NCBI RefSeq assembly: GCF_030407495.1
Contig: NZ_JASDDG010000003.1
Span: forward strand, 1-64,000
Reading direction: 5' to 3'
Length of the DNA stretch: 64,000 nt
From: Arthrobacter sp. APC 3897
GTDB lineage: Bacteria; Actinomycetota; Actinomycetes; Actinomycetales; Micrococcaceae
The notes under the pieces: generated by a model
The model's database searches: none
Told to the model about the DNA's origin: nothing
What the model saw: the letters and a program-made list of their open reading frames with translations, nothing else
Program-made: the position numbers and the translations under genes
Part shown: positions 55,723 to 64,000 of the stretch, piece after piece
Position numbering within the stretch: position 1 is the stretch's first letter
How the letters are laid out: each line of letters starts with the position of its first letter

Positions 55723-56699
55723 ATGGACTTTGCAAATATTTTTCTGGGGGCTCTCAACGAGATCATCAGCCCCACGACGGCTGCCTATGCTCTGGCAGCC
55801 CTTGGACTCGCGGTGCATTTCGGCTATACGGGGCTCCTGAACTTCGGGCAGGCCGGTTTCATGGCTGTGGGCGCCTACGGATTCGCTGTCCCTATCCTGT
55901 CCTTCAACGCCCCGCTGCCGGTTGCGGTGCTGATCGCGCTGGGGGCGTCCGCCGTTTTCGCCGTCATCCTGGGCATCCCCACTCTCCGCCTGCGCGCCGA
56001 TTATCTGGCCATCGTGACGATCGCCGCCGCGGAAATCATCCGTTACATTGTCACCACCAACAGCATGACGGCGGTCACCGGGTCAGCCAACGGGCTGTCC
56101 GCCTTCACCGGAGATTTCTACGCCCTGAACCCCATTCCGCCGGGAAGCTACAACCTGGGACCGTTTGCCATGAATGAACGCGATGTGTGGGTCCGTATTG
56201 TCGCCTGGGCCCTGGTCATCGTTGCCTGCCTGCTGGTATGGATGCTGATCCGCAGCCCGTGGGGCCGCGTGGTGAAGGGCATCCGCGAGGATGAGAACGC
56301 CGTCCGGGCGCTGGGCAAAAACGTCTACGCGTACAAGATGCAGGCCCTGATCCTCGGCGGCCTGCTGGGCTCCATCGCAGGCATAGTCTTCACCCTCCCC
56401 CGTGACGCGGTCCAGCCGGCCAACTACGGCACCGAGCTGACCTTCTACCTCTACACCGCCCTGCTGCTGGGCGGTATGTCCACGGTGCTGGGTCCCGTGA
56501 TCGGTGCCATGCTGTTCTGGGTCCTGCTGTCCCTGACCCAGGGCCTCCTCTACGGAGCGATCGAAGCCGGCTACATCACGTTCATTGACACTTCCCAGGC
56601 AGGGCAGGTCCGCTACATCCTTGTGGGTGTGACACTGATGCTGCTGATGATCTTCAGGCCCCAGGGCATCCTGGGTAATAAGAAGGAGCTGGCGTTCGC

Positions 56700-56703
<4 letters not shown>
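55723..56703 (+). CDS. livM: Branched-chain amino acid ABC permease LivM
   Basis: Second permease of the importer, of 326 residues, with about nine helices. The LivM core YTGLLNFGQAGFMAVGAYGF, PTLRLRADYLAIVTIAAAEIIRY and SPWGRVVKGIREDENAVRALGKNVYAYKMQALILGG (the coupling helix that touches the ATPases) are intact. ATG 55723 follows the livH stop by 13 bases; its ribosome site is weak (TTAGGGG). The stop overlaps livG as ATGA. Confidence 0.94.
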
Positions 56704-57736
<1,033 letters not shown>

Positions 57737-57740
<4 letters not shown>

Positions 57741-58483
57741 GCGCCGATGAGTTCGAGGGCGATTCCGTCGTCAAGGTGACCGATCTGGTGGCCGGTTACA
57801 TCCCGGGCGTGAACATCCTCAACGGATGCAGCATAGAGGCCCGCCGCGGCGAGCTGATCGGGATTATCGGTCCCAACGGCGCCGGCAAATCGACCCTGCT
57901 CAAGGCCATGTTCGGGCTGGTCAAGGTGCATTCGGGAAATGTTGTGGTCCGCGGCCAGGACATCACCGGGCTGAAGGCCAACAAACTGGTCAGCCGCGGC
58001 GTTGGGTTCGTGCCGCAGAACAACAACGTGTTTCCGTCCCTGACCATTGAAGAGAACCTGCAGATGGGCCTGTTCCAGGCACCAAAACGCTTCGCCGAAC
58101 GGTTTGATTTCGTCTCGACGCTGTTCCCGGAACTTCGTCAGCGGCGGGCCCAGCGCGCAGGCTCCCTCTCCGGCGGTGAACGCCAGATGGTGGCCATGGG
58201 CCGGGCACTGATGATGGAACCGGCAGTGCTGCTGCTGGATGAGCCGTCCGCCGGGTTGTCCCCCGTGAAGCAGGACGAAGCGTTTTTGCGGGTTCATGAG
58301 ATCAACCGCGCCGGCGTTTCGGTGATCATGGTGGAACAGAACGCACGCCGGTGCCTGCAGATCTGCGACCGCGCCTACGTCCTGGACCAGGGCAAGGACG
58401 CCTATACGGGCACCGGCCGGGAGCTCATGAAGGATCCCAAGGTCATCCAGCTCTACCTCGGAACCCTCGCCGACACAGCCTGA
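57737..58483 (+). CDS. livF: Branched-chain amino acid ABC ATP-binding protein LivF
   Basis: Second ATPase subunit, of 248 residues, pairing with LivG. Walker A GPNGAGKST, the Q-loop FVPQNNNVFPSLT, the signature SLSGGERQMVAMGRALMM and Walker B VLLLDEPSAGLSP are all in place, with the H-loop replaced by VEQNARRC as usual in LivF. The end KVIQLYLGTLADT is typical. ATG 57737 overlaps the livG stop. The operon ends at the hairpin at 58548. Confidence 0.96.
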
Positions 58484-58547
58484 GCCTGACACCGCCCGAG
58501 CCTGACGTCAGCGCTGCAGCCGCCAAAGGCAATCCCCCAAACCAAAA

Positions 58548-58580
58548 GCAACCCCCGCCGGTCCGACCGGCGGGGGTTGC
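58548..58580. terminator. Terminator between convergent livF and livK
   Basis: Perfect 14-bp stem GCAACCCCCGCCGG (58548-58561) with CCGGCGGGGGTTGC (58567-58580), loop TCCGA. It serves both liv units. Confidence 0.9.
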
Positions 58581-58604
58581 CTTATGCGGTGCTGAAGAAG
58601 GGGG

Positions 58605-59999
58605 TTAGAGCTTGCCCTCTTCGGAACGGCTCGGCACCGGCTTGTTGTCGGCGTCGAACTGGTAGATACCGATGAACGCTTCGGTCGGGTCACCGTTCTC
58701 ATCGAAGGTCACCGGTCCTGAGTAACCGTCGTAGTCGATGTCACCGCCCTCCCGCAGGATGGTGACGCAGCCTGCATAGTCGAAGCACTTCTCGCCGTCG
58801 GCGGAGACGCCCTGCAGCTCGGCTGCAATGGCGGTGCCCTCGGTGCTGCCTGCGGCCTCAGCGGCCAGTGCCGTCATGGTGACGGCGTCGTAGCTCTCAC
58901 CGGCATAGGACCAGTCCTTCAGGGCCGGATCAATCTCCAGCAGGGATTCCTTGAAGTTGTCCGAGGCGAACGGGCCCGGGATGGTTCCCTGGGCGCCTTC
59001 GAGGGTTCCCGGGTCAAGATCCCCGCTGTAGTCCGAGGTGTTGCCGTCCACGAAAAACAGCTGCGCGGGGTCAATGCCCTTGGCAGTCAGGAGGGGAACA
59101 ATGCTCGTAGCCTGCTGGAAGCTGATGACCACAATGGCGTCCGGATCAGTGGCAGCGACGGCGTCAACCTGGCTGCTGAACTGGGAGTCACCTTCGTTGA
59201 ACATCTCTTCTGCGATGATCTGGCCGCCGGCGGACTCCACCGAGCTGCGGATATTGGTGGCCAGCCCGGTGCCGTAGGCATCGTTGAGGACAATCATGCC
59301 CACGGTCTGCGCGCCGCAGTTAATGATGTAGTTGCCGAGGGTGCGTCCCTGCAGGACGTCCGAGGGTGCGGTCCGCCAGTACAGTCCGTTGTCATCCCAG
59401 GTCGTGAAGTCAGGGGACGTGTTGGCCGGGGAGAACTGAATGACGCCGGCCCCGGTGATCTGTCCGATGACGGTCTTGGAAACCCCGGAGGACGCCGCAC
59501 CGATGATCGCGCTCACGTCCTGGCTGAGCAGGTTCGTCACGGACTGGGTGGCAATGTCGGTCTGGGTATCGCCGGAGTCGCGGTGGATGATTTCCACCGG
59601 CTGGCCGAGGACGCCGCCTGCCGCGTTGATTTCCTCGACGGCGAGGTTGGTGCCCGCAATTTCCGGCGGGCCAAGGAACGCGAGCTCACCGGTGGTAGGC
59701 AGAAGGGTGCCGATTTTCAGTGGAGCGTCGGTAGTGACGGTGCTGGCGGGAACGGCTGATGGATCACCCTTCTCCCCCGGATCCGTCCCCTTGCCGCCTT
59801 CGTTTTCCGGGCAGGAAACGGCGCCGGCGGCGTCAGCGGAGGAGGACGACGGCGCTGCCGATTCATTCGATTCGGTCCCCGAGTCTCCCCCGCTGCAGCC
59901 GGAAGCAAACAGCGCAAAACCGAGCCCCAGCGCCGCGATCTTGGCCGCCCGGCTGTAACCTTCCAGGCCGGGGCGGCCCGTGGTGCGTAGTGCAGTCAT
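58605..59999 (-). CDS. livK: Branched-chain amino acid ABC substrate-binding lipoprotein
   Basis: Periplasmic-binding-protein type I lipoprotein of 464 residues. The N-terminal signal ends in a FASGC lipobox with Cys35, and a Ser/Glu-rich linker of about 55 residues leads to the ligand fold: IGTLLPTTGELAFLGPPEIAGTNLAVEEINAAGG, then a hinge with SPANTSPDFTTW and AYGTGLATNIRSSVESAGG. It would deliver Leu/Ile/Val, or a related amino acid, to LivHM. ATG 59999 follows GGGAG by seven bases. It faces livHMGF on the opposite strand and has its own promoter with a CRP-like site. Confidence 0.93.
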   Translation of the reverse strand: MTALRTTGRPGLEGYSRAAKIAALGLGFALFASGCSGGDSGTESNESAAPSSSSADAAGAVSCPENEGGKGTDPGEKGDPSAVPASTVTTDAPLKIGTLLPTTGELAFLGPPEIAGTNLAVEEINAAGGVLGQPVEIIHRDSGDTQTDIATQSVTNLLSQDVSAIIGAASSGVSKTVIGQITGAGVIQFSPANTSPDFTTWDDNGLYWRTAPSDVLQGRTLGNYIINCGAQTVGMIVLNDAYGTGLATNIRSSVESAGGQIIAEEMFNEGDSQFSSQVDAVAATDPDAIVVISFQQATSIVPLLTAKGIDPAQLFFVDGNTSDYSGDLDPGTLEGAQGTIPGPFASDNFKESLLEIDPALKDWSYAGESYDAVTMTALAAEAAGSTEGTAIAAELQGVSADGEKCFDYAGCVTILREGGDIDYDGYSGPVTFDENGDPTEAFIGIYQFDADNKPVPSRSEEGKL

Positions 60000-60171
60000 A
60001 GATAATCTCCCAGATCGAAAGGCGGAGGCCTTTGATGCCGTTGTCAGGTGTTCCTGATCTAGGAGAAAAGCTAGTTGAATAATGAGTCAAAGATAAGAGT
60101 TTAGGGTTACGTCCTTGTAACACTCGTCACAGGGTGAGCCCCAACCACTTGCTTCTCGCAGGTCTCCCGGG
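60000..60171 (-). promoter_or_regulatory. AT-rich livK upstream region
   Basis: 172 bp without a gene between rbsD and livK. AT-rich at 60060-60120; several -35/-10 combinations are possible and none could be singled out. A CRP-like site lies at 60116-60131. Confidence 0.5.
60116..60131. promoter_or_regulatory. CRP/GlxR-type operator before livK
   Basis: On the minus strand TGTGACGAGTGTTACA fits TGTGA-N6-TCACA with one mismatch. Its centre is about 124 bases upstream of the livK ATG. Confidence 0.6.
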
Positions 60172-60555
60172 TTAGAACGTGACCCCGCTGCGCAGCATGA
60201 CATTGGCGAAGGGGGTGGCCTCCCCCGTCCGCACAATGAGCCGTGCGGACGGGAGGAGGGCCTTGAACTCTTCATGGCTGACTGTTTCGGGCTTCAGCCC
60301 TGCCGACACGAGCTGCTGCTCCACGCCGGTGCCTCCGGCTTCCTCCGCCATGAGCGCCCCTTCTACCTCGATGTCCTCGAGCAATGCAGCCAGCACCTGT
60401 TCAAAGGACGGGATGCCTTTGACCAGGGCCAGGTCGACGGCGGGCACACCGGCCGGGATGGGCAGGCCGCAGTCCGCCACCACCACCAGGTGTCCGTGGC
60501 CGAGGCCAGCGATGGCGGCGTTCAGGGGTGCGTTGAGGATGCCGGTTTTTTTCAT
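60172..60555 (-). CDS. rbsD: D-ribose pyranase
   Basis: RbsD of 127 residues that speeds conversion of beta-pyranose to beta-furanose ribose so that ribokinase can act. Catalytic His20 in GLGHGH and Asp28 in VVADCGLPIP match the E. coli enzyme. ATG 60555 overlaps the stop of rbsB (ATGA). It is the last gene of rbsACBD in this window; no ribokinase follows, so rbsK must be elsewhere. Confidence 0.95.
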   Translation of the reverse strand: MKKTGILNAPLNAAIAGLGHGHLVVVADCGLPIPAGVPAVDLALVKGIPSFEQVLAALLEDIEVEGALMAEEAGGTGVEQQLVSAGLKPETVSHEEFKALLPSARLIVRTGEATPFANVMLRSGVTF

Positions 60556-61493
60556 GAGGCGAAATCAGCCACGTTCTCGGTGTTCACGGTGGTGACCGGA
60601 ACGGGGATGGTGGCTTCCACGGTTTCGCCGTCAAGGAGCTGGGCCAGCACCTCGACTGAGCGCTTGCCCAGCTCAGCCGGCTGCTGGGCGATGGTGGCGG
60701 TGAGGGTCCCGTCCTGGATGGCCGCGAAGCCGCCCTCGGTGCCGTCGAAGCCCACCACGGAAACCTCGGTGCCTGCACGGTCACCCAGGGCCTGGATGGC
60801 ACCCAGCGCCATTTCGTCGTTTTCAGCGAAGACGCCGGTCACGCCGGGGTTTGCCTGCAGCAGGTTGGTCGCAACGTTCAGGGCTTCGGCGCGGTCAAAG
60901 TTGGCCGTCTGCTGCGCTGCCACCTTGATGCCCGGGTAGGCCTTCAGTCCTTCAGCGAAGCCGGCTCCGCGGTCGCGGCTGGCCGAGGTTCCCGCTACGC
61001 CCTGCAGGATGATGATCTCGCCTTCACCGCCCATGGCCTTGGCCAGCTCTTCCGCTGCCTGGCGTCCGCCGGCCACGTTGTCGCTGGAGACCAGGGACTG
61101 CACTTCGGCACCGTTCACCGTGCGGTCCGCAGCAACAATCGGGGTTTCGTTGGCCAGCAGCGGGCTGATGGACGCCGCTGCCGCATCGGAGTCCACCGGG
61201 TTGATGATCACGCCGTCGGTACCGGACGTGGCAGCCGTAGCCAGCTGGTTGGTCTGGGTCGCCGAGTCATTCTGGGCATCCAGGACGTCAAGCTCAAGGC
61301 CGGCGGCTTCAGCCGCGGACTGCGCACCGTCGCGGAGCTCCACGAAGAACGGGTTGTTCAGCGTGGAGACGGCCAGGGTGATGTTGCCGCCCCCGGCGGA
61401 GGCGTCGTCGCCGCGGTTGCAGGCGGTGGCGGTCAGCAGCAGGCCCAGGGATACGGTCAGTGCCGCGGTCTTGCGGGCGGAGGAGAACTTCAT
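60552..61493 (-). CDS. rbsB: Ribose ABC substrate-binding lipoprotein
   Basis: Sugar-binding protein of 313 residues. The signal ends near TATAC with Cys25 as probable lipid site (the lipobox is weak, with Ala at -3). The mature protein follows RbsB: ITLAVSTLNNPFFVELRDGAQ, GVIINPVDSDAA, VAADRTVNGAEV, FAENDEMALGAIQAL, VVGFDGTEGGFAAIQDG and ATIAQQPAELG. The Asn, Phe, Asp and Arg residues that hold ribose are in place. ATG 61493 follows AAAGGA by seven bases. Confidence 0.95.
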   Translation of the reverse strand: MKFSSARKTAALTVSLGLLLTATACNRGDDASAGGGNITLAVSTLNNPFFVELRDGAQSAAEAAGLELDVLDAQNDSATQTNQLATAATSGTDGVIINPVDSDAAAASISPLLANETPIVAADRTVNGAEVQSLVSSDNVAGGRQAAEELAKAMGGEGEIIILQGVAGTSASRDRGAGFAEGLKAYPGIKVAAQQTANFDRAEALNVATNLLQANPGVTGVFAENDEMALGAIQALGDRAGTEVSVVGFDGTEGGFAAIQDGTLTATIAQQPAELGKRSVEVLAQLLDGETVEATIPVPVTTVNTENVADFAS

Positions 61494-61572
61494 TGTTGTT
61501 TCCTTTGGATGGGAGGGGACATGGATCCGGAGCAGGTTCAGCACCGGACCGCGGGGAGGTGGAACAGAGGGG

Positions 61573-62571
61573 TCAGTGGGTGGAGTTTTTGCGCCGCAGT
61601 GCGTCCGCGCCGACGGCCAGGGCAATCACGAGGCCAATGACCACCTGCTGCCAGAAGGAGGAGACGTTCAGCAGGTTCAGCCCGTTGCGGATGACCACCA
61701 GGACAAGCGCGCCGATGAGGGTTCCGCTGATCCGTCCGATGCCGCCGGCAAGGGAGGCACCGCCGATGACGACGGCGGCAATGGCGTCCAGCTCATAGCC
61801 CGAGGCGGCCTGGGGCTGGGCCGAATCGAGGCGCCCGGAGAGCAGGAGGCCGGCCAGTGCGGCAAAGAGCCCGGACAGTGCGAAGACGGTCACCAGGACG
61901 CGGCGCACTGGGATACCGGAGAGGCGTGCCGCTTCGGTGTTGCCGCCGACGGCGTACATGTAGCGGCCAATCACGGTGTAGTTCAGGATCAGGGCGGCTG
62001 CTATGCCGGCAAGGATCAGGACCACGATGGGCATGGGGATTGGTCCCACGTTGCCGCCCAGGAAGGAAACCTCGTCCGCGGTGGGAATCGGCCGGCCGTC
62101 GGAGAGGACCAGCGTCAGCCCGCGGGCGATGCTCAGCATGGCCAGGGTGGCGATGAACGAGGGCAGCCGGCCGTAGGCCACGGCAAAGCCGCTTACCGCG
62201 CCGCTCAGGGCGCCGATCAGCAGGCCGCCCACCAGCGCCACCCAGCCCGGCAGGTTGCCCTGCGTGAACATCCAGGCCGATCCCATGGCGGACAGTGCGG
62301 CCACCGAGCCGACGGAAAGGTCGATTCCGGCAGCCACGATCACGAACGTCATGCCGAAGGCCAGCACCGCGATCACGGAGGCCTGGATGCCGATGTTCAG
62401 GAGGTTCGGGCCTGTCAGGAAGTCCGGGGTGGCGATGAAGAGCGCCAGCCCCAGGACAACGAGTCCCACCAGGGCCCCGTTGTCCGCAAGAAACTTCCTG
62501 ACCCGTGCACCTTTGGTCGGTGCCTGCTTCCGCACACCCGTTTCCGGTGTCTGCACCGCTGCCTTGTTCAT
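61573..62571 (-). CDS. rbsC: Ribose ABC permease
   Basis: Permease of 332 residues with eight to ten helices. The RbsC core SVIAVLAFGMTFVIVAAGIDLSVGSVAALSAM is followed by YGRLPSFIATLAMLSIARGLTLVLSDGRPI and the EAARLSGIPVRRV coupling loop that touches RbsA. The C-terminus GYELDAIAAVVIGGASLAGG is typical. ATG 62571 overlaps the rbsA stop as ATGA. An 80-bp gap leads to rbsB. Confidence 0.95.
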   Translation of the reverse strand: MNKAAVQTPETGVRKQAPTKGARVRKFLADNGALVGLVVLGLALFIATPDFLTGPNLLNIGIQASVIAVLAFGMTFVIVAAGIDLSVGSVAALSAMGSAWMFTQGNLPGWVALVGGLLIGALSGAVSGFAVAYGRLPSFIATLAMLSIARGLTLVLSDGRPIPTADEVSFLGGNVGPIPMPIVVLILAGIAAALILNYTVIGRYMYAVGGNTEAARLSGIPVRRVLVTVFALSGLFAALAGLLLSGRLDSAQPQAASGYELDAIAAVVIGGASLAGGIGRISGTLIGALVLVVIRNGLNLLNVSSFWQQVVIGLVIALAVGADALRRKNSTH

Positions 62572-64000
62572 GATCCGTCCTTCATCAGTTCGTCTTCCAG
62601 GTCACGCTGTACATCCCGCACCGCCAGCGACATCACGGCGTCCTGGGTGGCCCCGTCCGCGTCGAGTTCGCCGGCAATGTGCCCGCCGCTCATCACCAGG
62701 ATCCGGTCGCTCATGCCCAGGACCTCAGGGAGTTCGCTGGACACCATGACAACGGCGCCGCCTGCTGCGGTGATGGCATTGATCAGCTCGTAGATTTCAA
62801 CTTTGGCGCCCACATCCACGCCGCGGGTGGGCTCATCCAGCAGCAGCACGGTGGACTCGGCGACGATCCAGCGGCCAAACACCGCTTTCTGCTGGTTGCC
62901 GCCCGAGAGTGAGCCCACCGGCTGATCCAGGTTGTGCATGCGGATCTGCAGCCGATCCGCAACGTCCTGTGCACGACGGCGCTGGCCGGCGAAGTCCACC
63001 ACTCCCGCTTTGGCGGTGGAAGCCAGGGTGGCGTAGCCGATGTTGTCATTGACTGCTGCGCCGAGCACCAGGCCCTGGACTTTGCGGTCCTCGGGCACGT
63101 GTCCGATGCCGGCGCGGATTGCGGCGCCAATGTCACCCTTGGGCAGCACGGAGCCGCGGACCTTTACGGTGCCGGAGGCGTAGGAGTCAGCTCCGGCAAT
63201 GGCACGCACCACCTCGGTGCGTCCCGCTCCCATCAGGCCGGCCAGCGAGACAACCTCGCCGGCACGGACCGAGAAGGAGACGTCATTGATCAGTCCCCTG
63301 GTGGAAAGGCCCTCCACCTCGAGCAGGGTCTGCTGCGGGCCGCCGTAATCGCGGCGGCGCGGGAACTGCTGGCTGATCTCGCGGCCCACCATGAGGCGCA
63401 CCAGCTCGTCTTCAGGGGTGTCGGCAGGCACTTCGGCAATGAACTTACCGTCGCGCAGCACCGAAACGGAGTCCCCGATGGCGGCGATTTCGTCCAGGTG
63501 GTGGGAGATGAAAACCATGCCCACTCCCTTGCGGCGCAGGTCTTCGACCACCTCGAAAAGCGAGGCAATTTCACGGTTGGTCAGTGCCGCCGTCGGCTCG
63601 TCCAAAATGAGCATCCGGGCGTTCAGGCTCAGTGCCTTGGCAATTTCCACCAGCTGCTGGCGGGCGATGCCCAGCTCCCCCACCGGCTGGTCGAGGTCTA
63701 CGTCCAGGCCGATCAGGTTCAGCGCGGCGCGTGCCCGGGACTTCATGGCGCGGCGGTCCACGAGCCCGAATTTGCGCGGCATCCGTCCCAGGCAGATGTT
63801 CTCCGCCACGGACATGGAGCCCACAAGGTTGAGTTCCTGGTGAATGGTGGCAATGCCGAGGGCTTCAGCGGCGTTGGTGTCCGGCAGCGTCACCGGTTTG
63901 CCGTCAACGAGGATCCGTCCGCCGTCGGGCTGGTAGACACCGGACATCATTTTGATCAGGGTGGATTTGCCGGCACCGTTTTCACCCAGGAGCACCTGGA
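62568..64000 (-). CDS. rbsA: Ribose ABC ATPase (5' end outside window)
   Basis: Double-ATPase subunit of the ribose importer; the start lies beyond the right edge, with at least 477 codons present. The first domain has Walker A GENGAGKST and signature LGIARQQLVEIAKAL, with LILDEPTAAL and the H-loop. The second has a degenerate Walker A, AGLMGAGRTE, but a good LSGGNQQKAVFGRWI and LLLDEPTRGVDV, which is normal for RbsA. It opens the operon rbsA-C-B-D; the promoter, and probably a LacI-type RbsR, are to the right of the window. Confidence 0.96.
   Translation of the reverse strand, partial: QVLLGENGAGKSTLIKMMSGVYQPDGGRILVDGKPVTLPDTNAAEALGIATIHQELNLVGSMSVAENICLGRMPRKFGLVDRRAMKSRARAALNLIGLDVDLDQPVGELGIARQQLVEIAKALSLNARMLILDEPTAALTNREIASLFEVVEDLRRKGVGMVFISHHLDEIAAIGDSVSVLRDGKFIAEVPADTPEDELVRLMVGREISQQFPRRRDYGGPQQTLLEVEGLSTRGLINDVSFSVRAGEVVSLAGLMGAGRTEVVRAIAGADSYASGTVKVRGSVLPKGDIGAAIRAGIGHVPEDRKVQGLVLGAAVNDNIGYATLASTAKAGVVDFAGQRRRAQDVADRLQIRMHNLDQPVGSLSGGNQQKAVFGRWIVAESTVLLLDEPTRGVDVGAKVEIYELINAITAAGGAVVMVSSELPEVLGMSDRILVMSGGHIAGELDADGATQDAVMSLAVRDVQRDLEDELMKDGS

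Noticed and set aside
63150-63240. Broken second Walker A in rbsA
   Set aside because: A degenerate second P-loop is normal in RbsA-type double ATPases and is not a mutation.

Overview
This is a 64 kb stretch of ordinary chromosomal DNA from a high-GC actinobacterium. The best fit is an Arthrobacter-like member of the Micrococcaceae. The signs are a WhiB2/WhmD-type Fe-S regulator, mycothiol S-conjugate amidase (Mca), many actinobacteria-restricted families (DUF3499, DUF5719, DUF4245, DUF4307, TIGR03089, DUF1461) and many apparently leaderless genes. No rRNA, tRNA, CRISPR array, insertion sequence, prophage or clear foreign island was seen. The genus is an inference; no sequence search was run.

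Layout, left to right. 1-15.6 kb: a TgpA-like transglutaminase cut by the left edge, gabD, the divergent rsmI/pmt pair (Rv1003/Rv1002c order), a fatty-acid-type acyl-CoA synthetase, a DUF1461 membrane protein with a very long disordered head, divergent SpoIIM-like and RDD membrane proteins, a lipoprotein L,D-transpeptidase and ahcY. 15.4-29.3 kb: a block matching the mycobacterial whiB2-manA-purEK neighbourhood, with Trm112, DUF3499, a zincin-like protein, a whiB2-glycosyltransferase-DUF5719 operon, TIGR03089, GtrA, purK-purE, an LCP ligase and manA. 29.3-31.3 kb: FemX-like and TspO-like genes. 31.4-48.8 kb: a block matching Rv1080c-Rv1100, holding glpX, DUF4245, carbonic anhydrase, fumC, a TetR-MFS pair, Nudix, prepilin peptidase, DUF1206, PIN-PhoH, uppS, hemolysin III, DUF255, mca, DUF4307, greA and rhomboid. 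48.8-54 kb: AI-2E transporter-ilvA-rhomboid operon, aldose epimerase, GAF/ANTAR regulator and Bax inhibitor-1. 54-60 kb: livHMGF facing its own livK. 60-64 kb: the ribose operon rbsA-C-B-D, with rbsA cut by the right edge.

How the parts work together. Much of the window is envelope biology: peptidoglycan cross-linking (Ldt), bridge peptide (FemX), wall-polymer ligation (LCP), undecaprenyl carrier (uppS), protein mannosylation (Pmt) and mannose supply (ManA). Two nutrient importers close the window. The two facing liv transcription units each carry a near-consensus CRP/GlxR-type site (TGTGA-N6-TCACA, one mismatch each), which suggests shared cAMP-linked control. About 17 genes have a TANNNT-like -10 box only 4-9 bases before the start codon and seem to be translated from leaderless mRNA.

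The points most worth a second look are the paired liv sites, the 16-bp perfect palindrome between whiB2 and TIGR03089, the apparent ATT start of the whiB2-linked glycosyltransferase, a small intergenic repeat cluster after manA, tandem perfect hairpins after fumC, and a LivH permease with a fused secreted domain. I found no clearly novel defence or mobile system.
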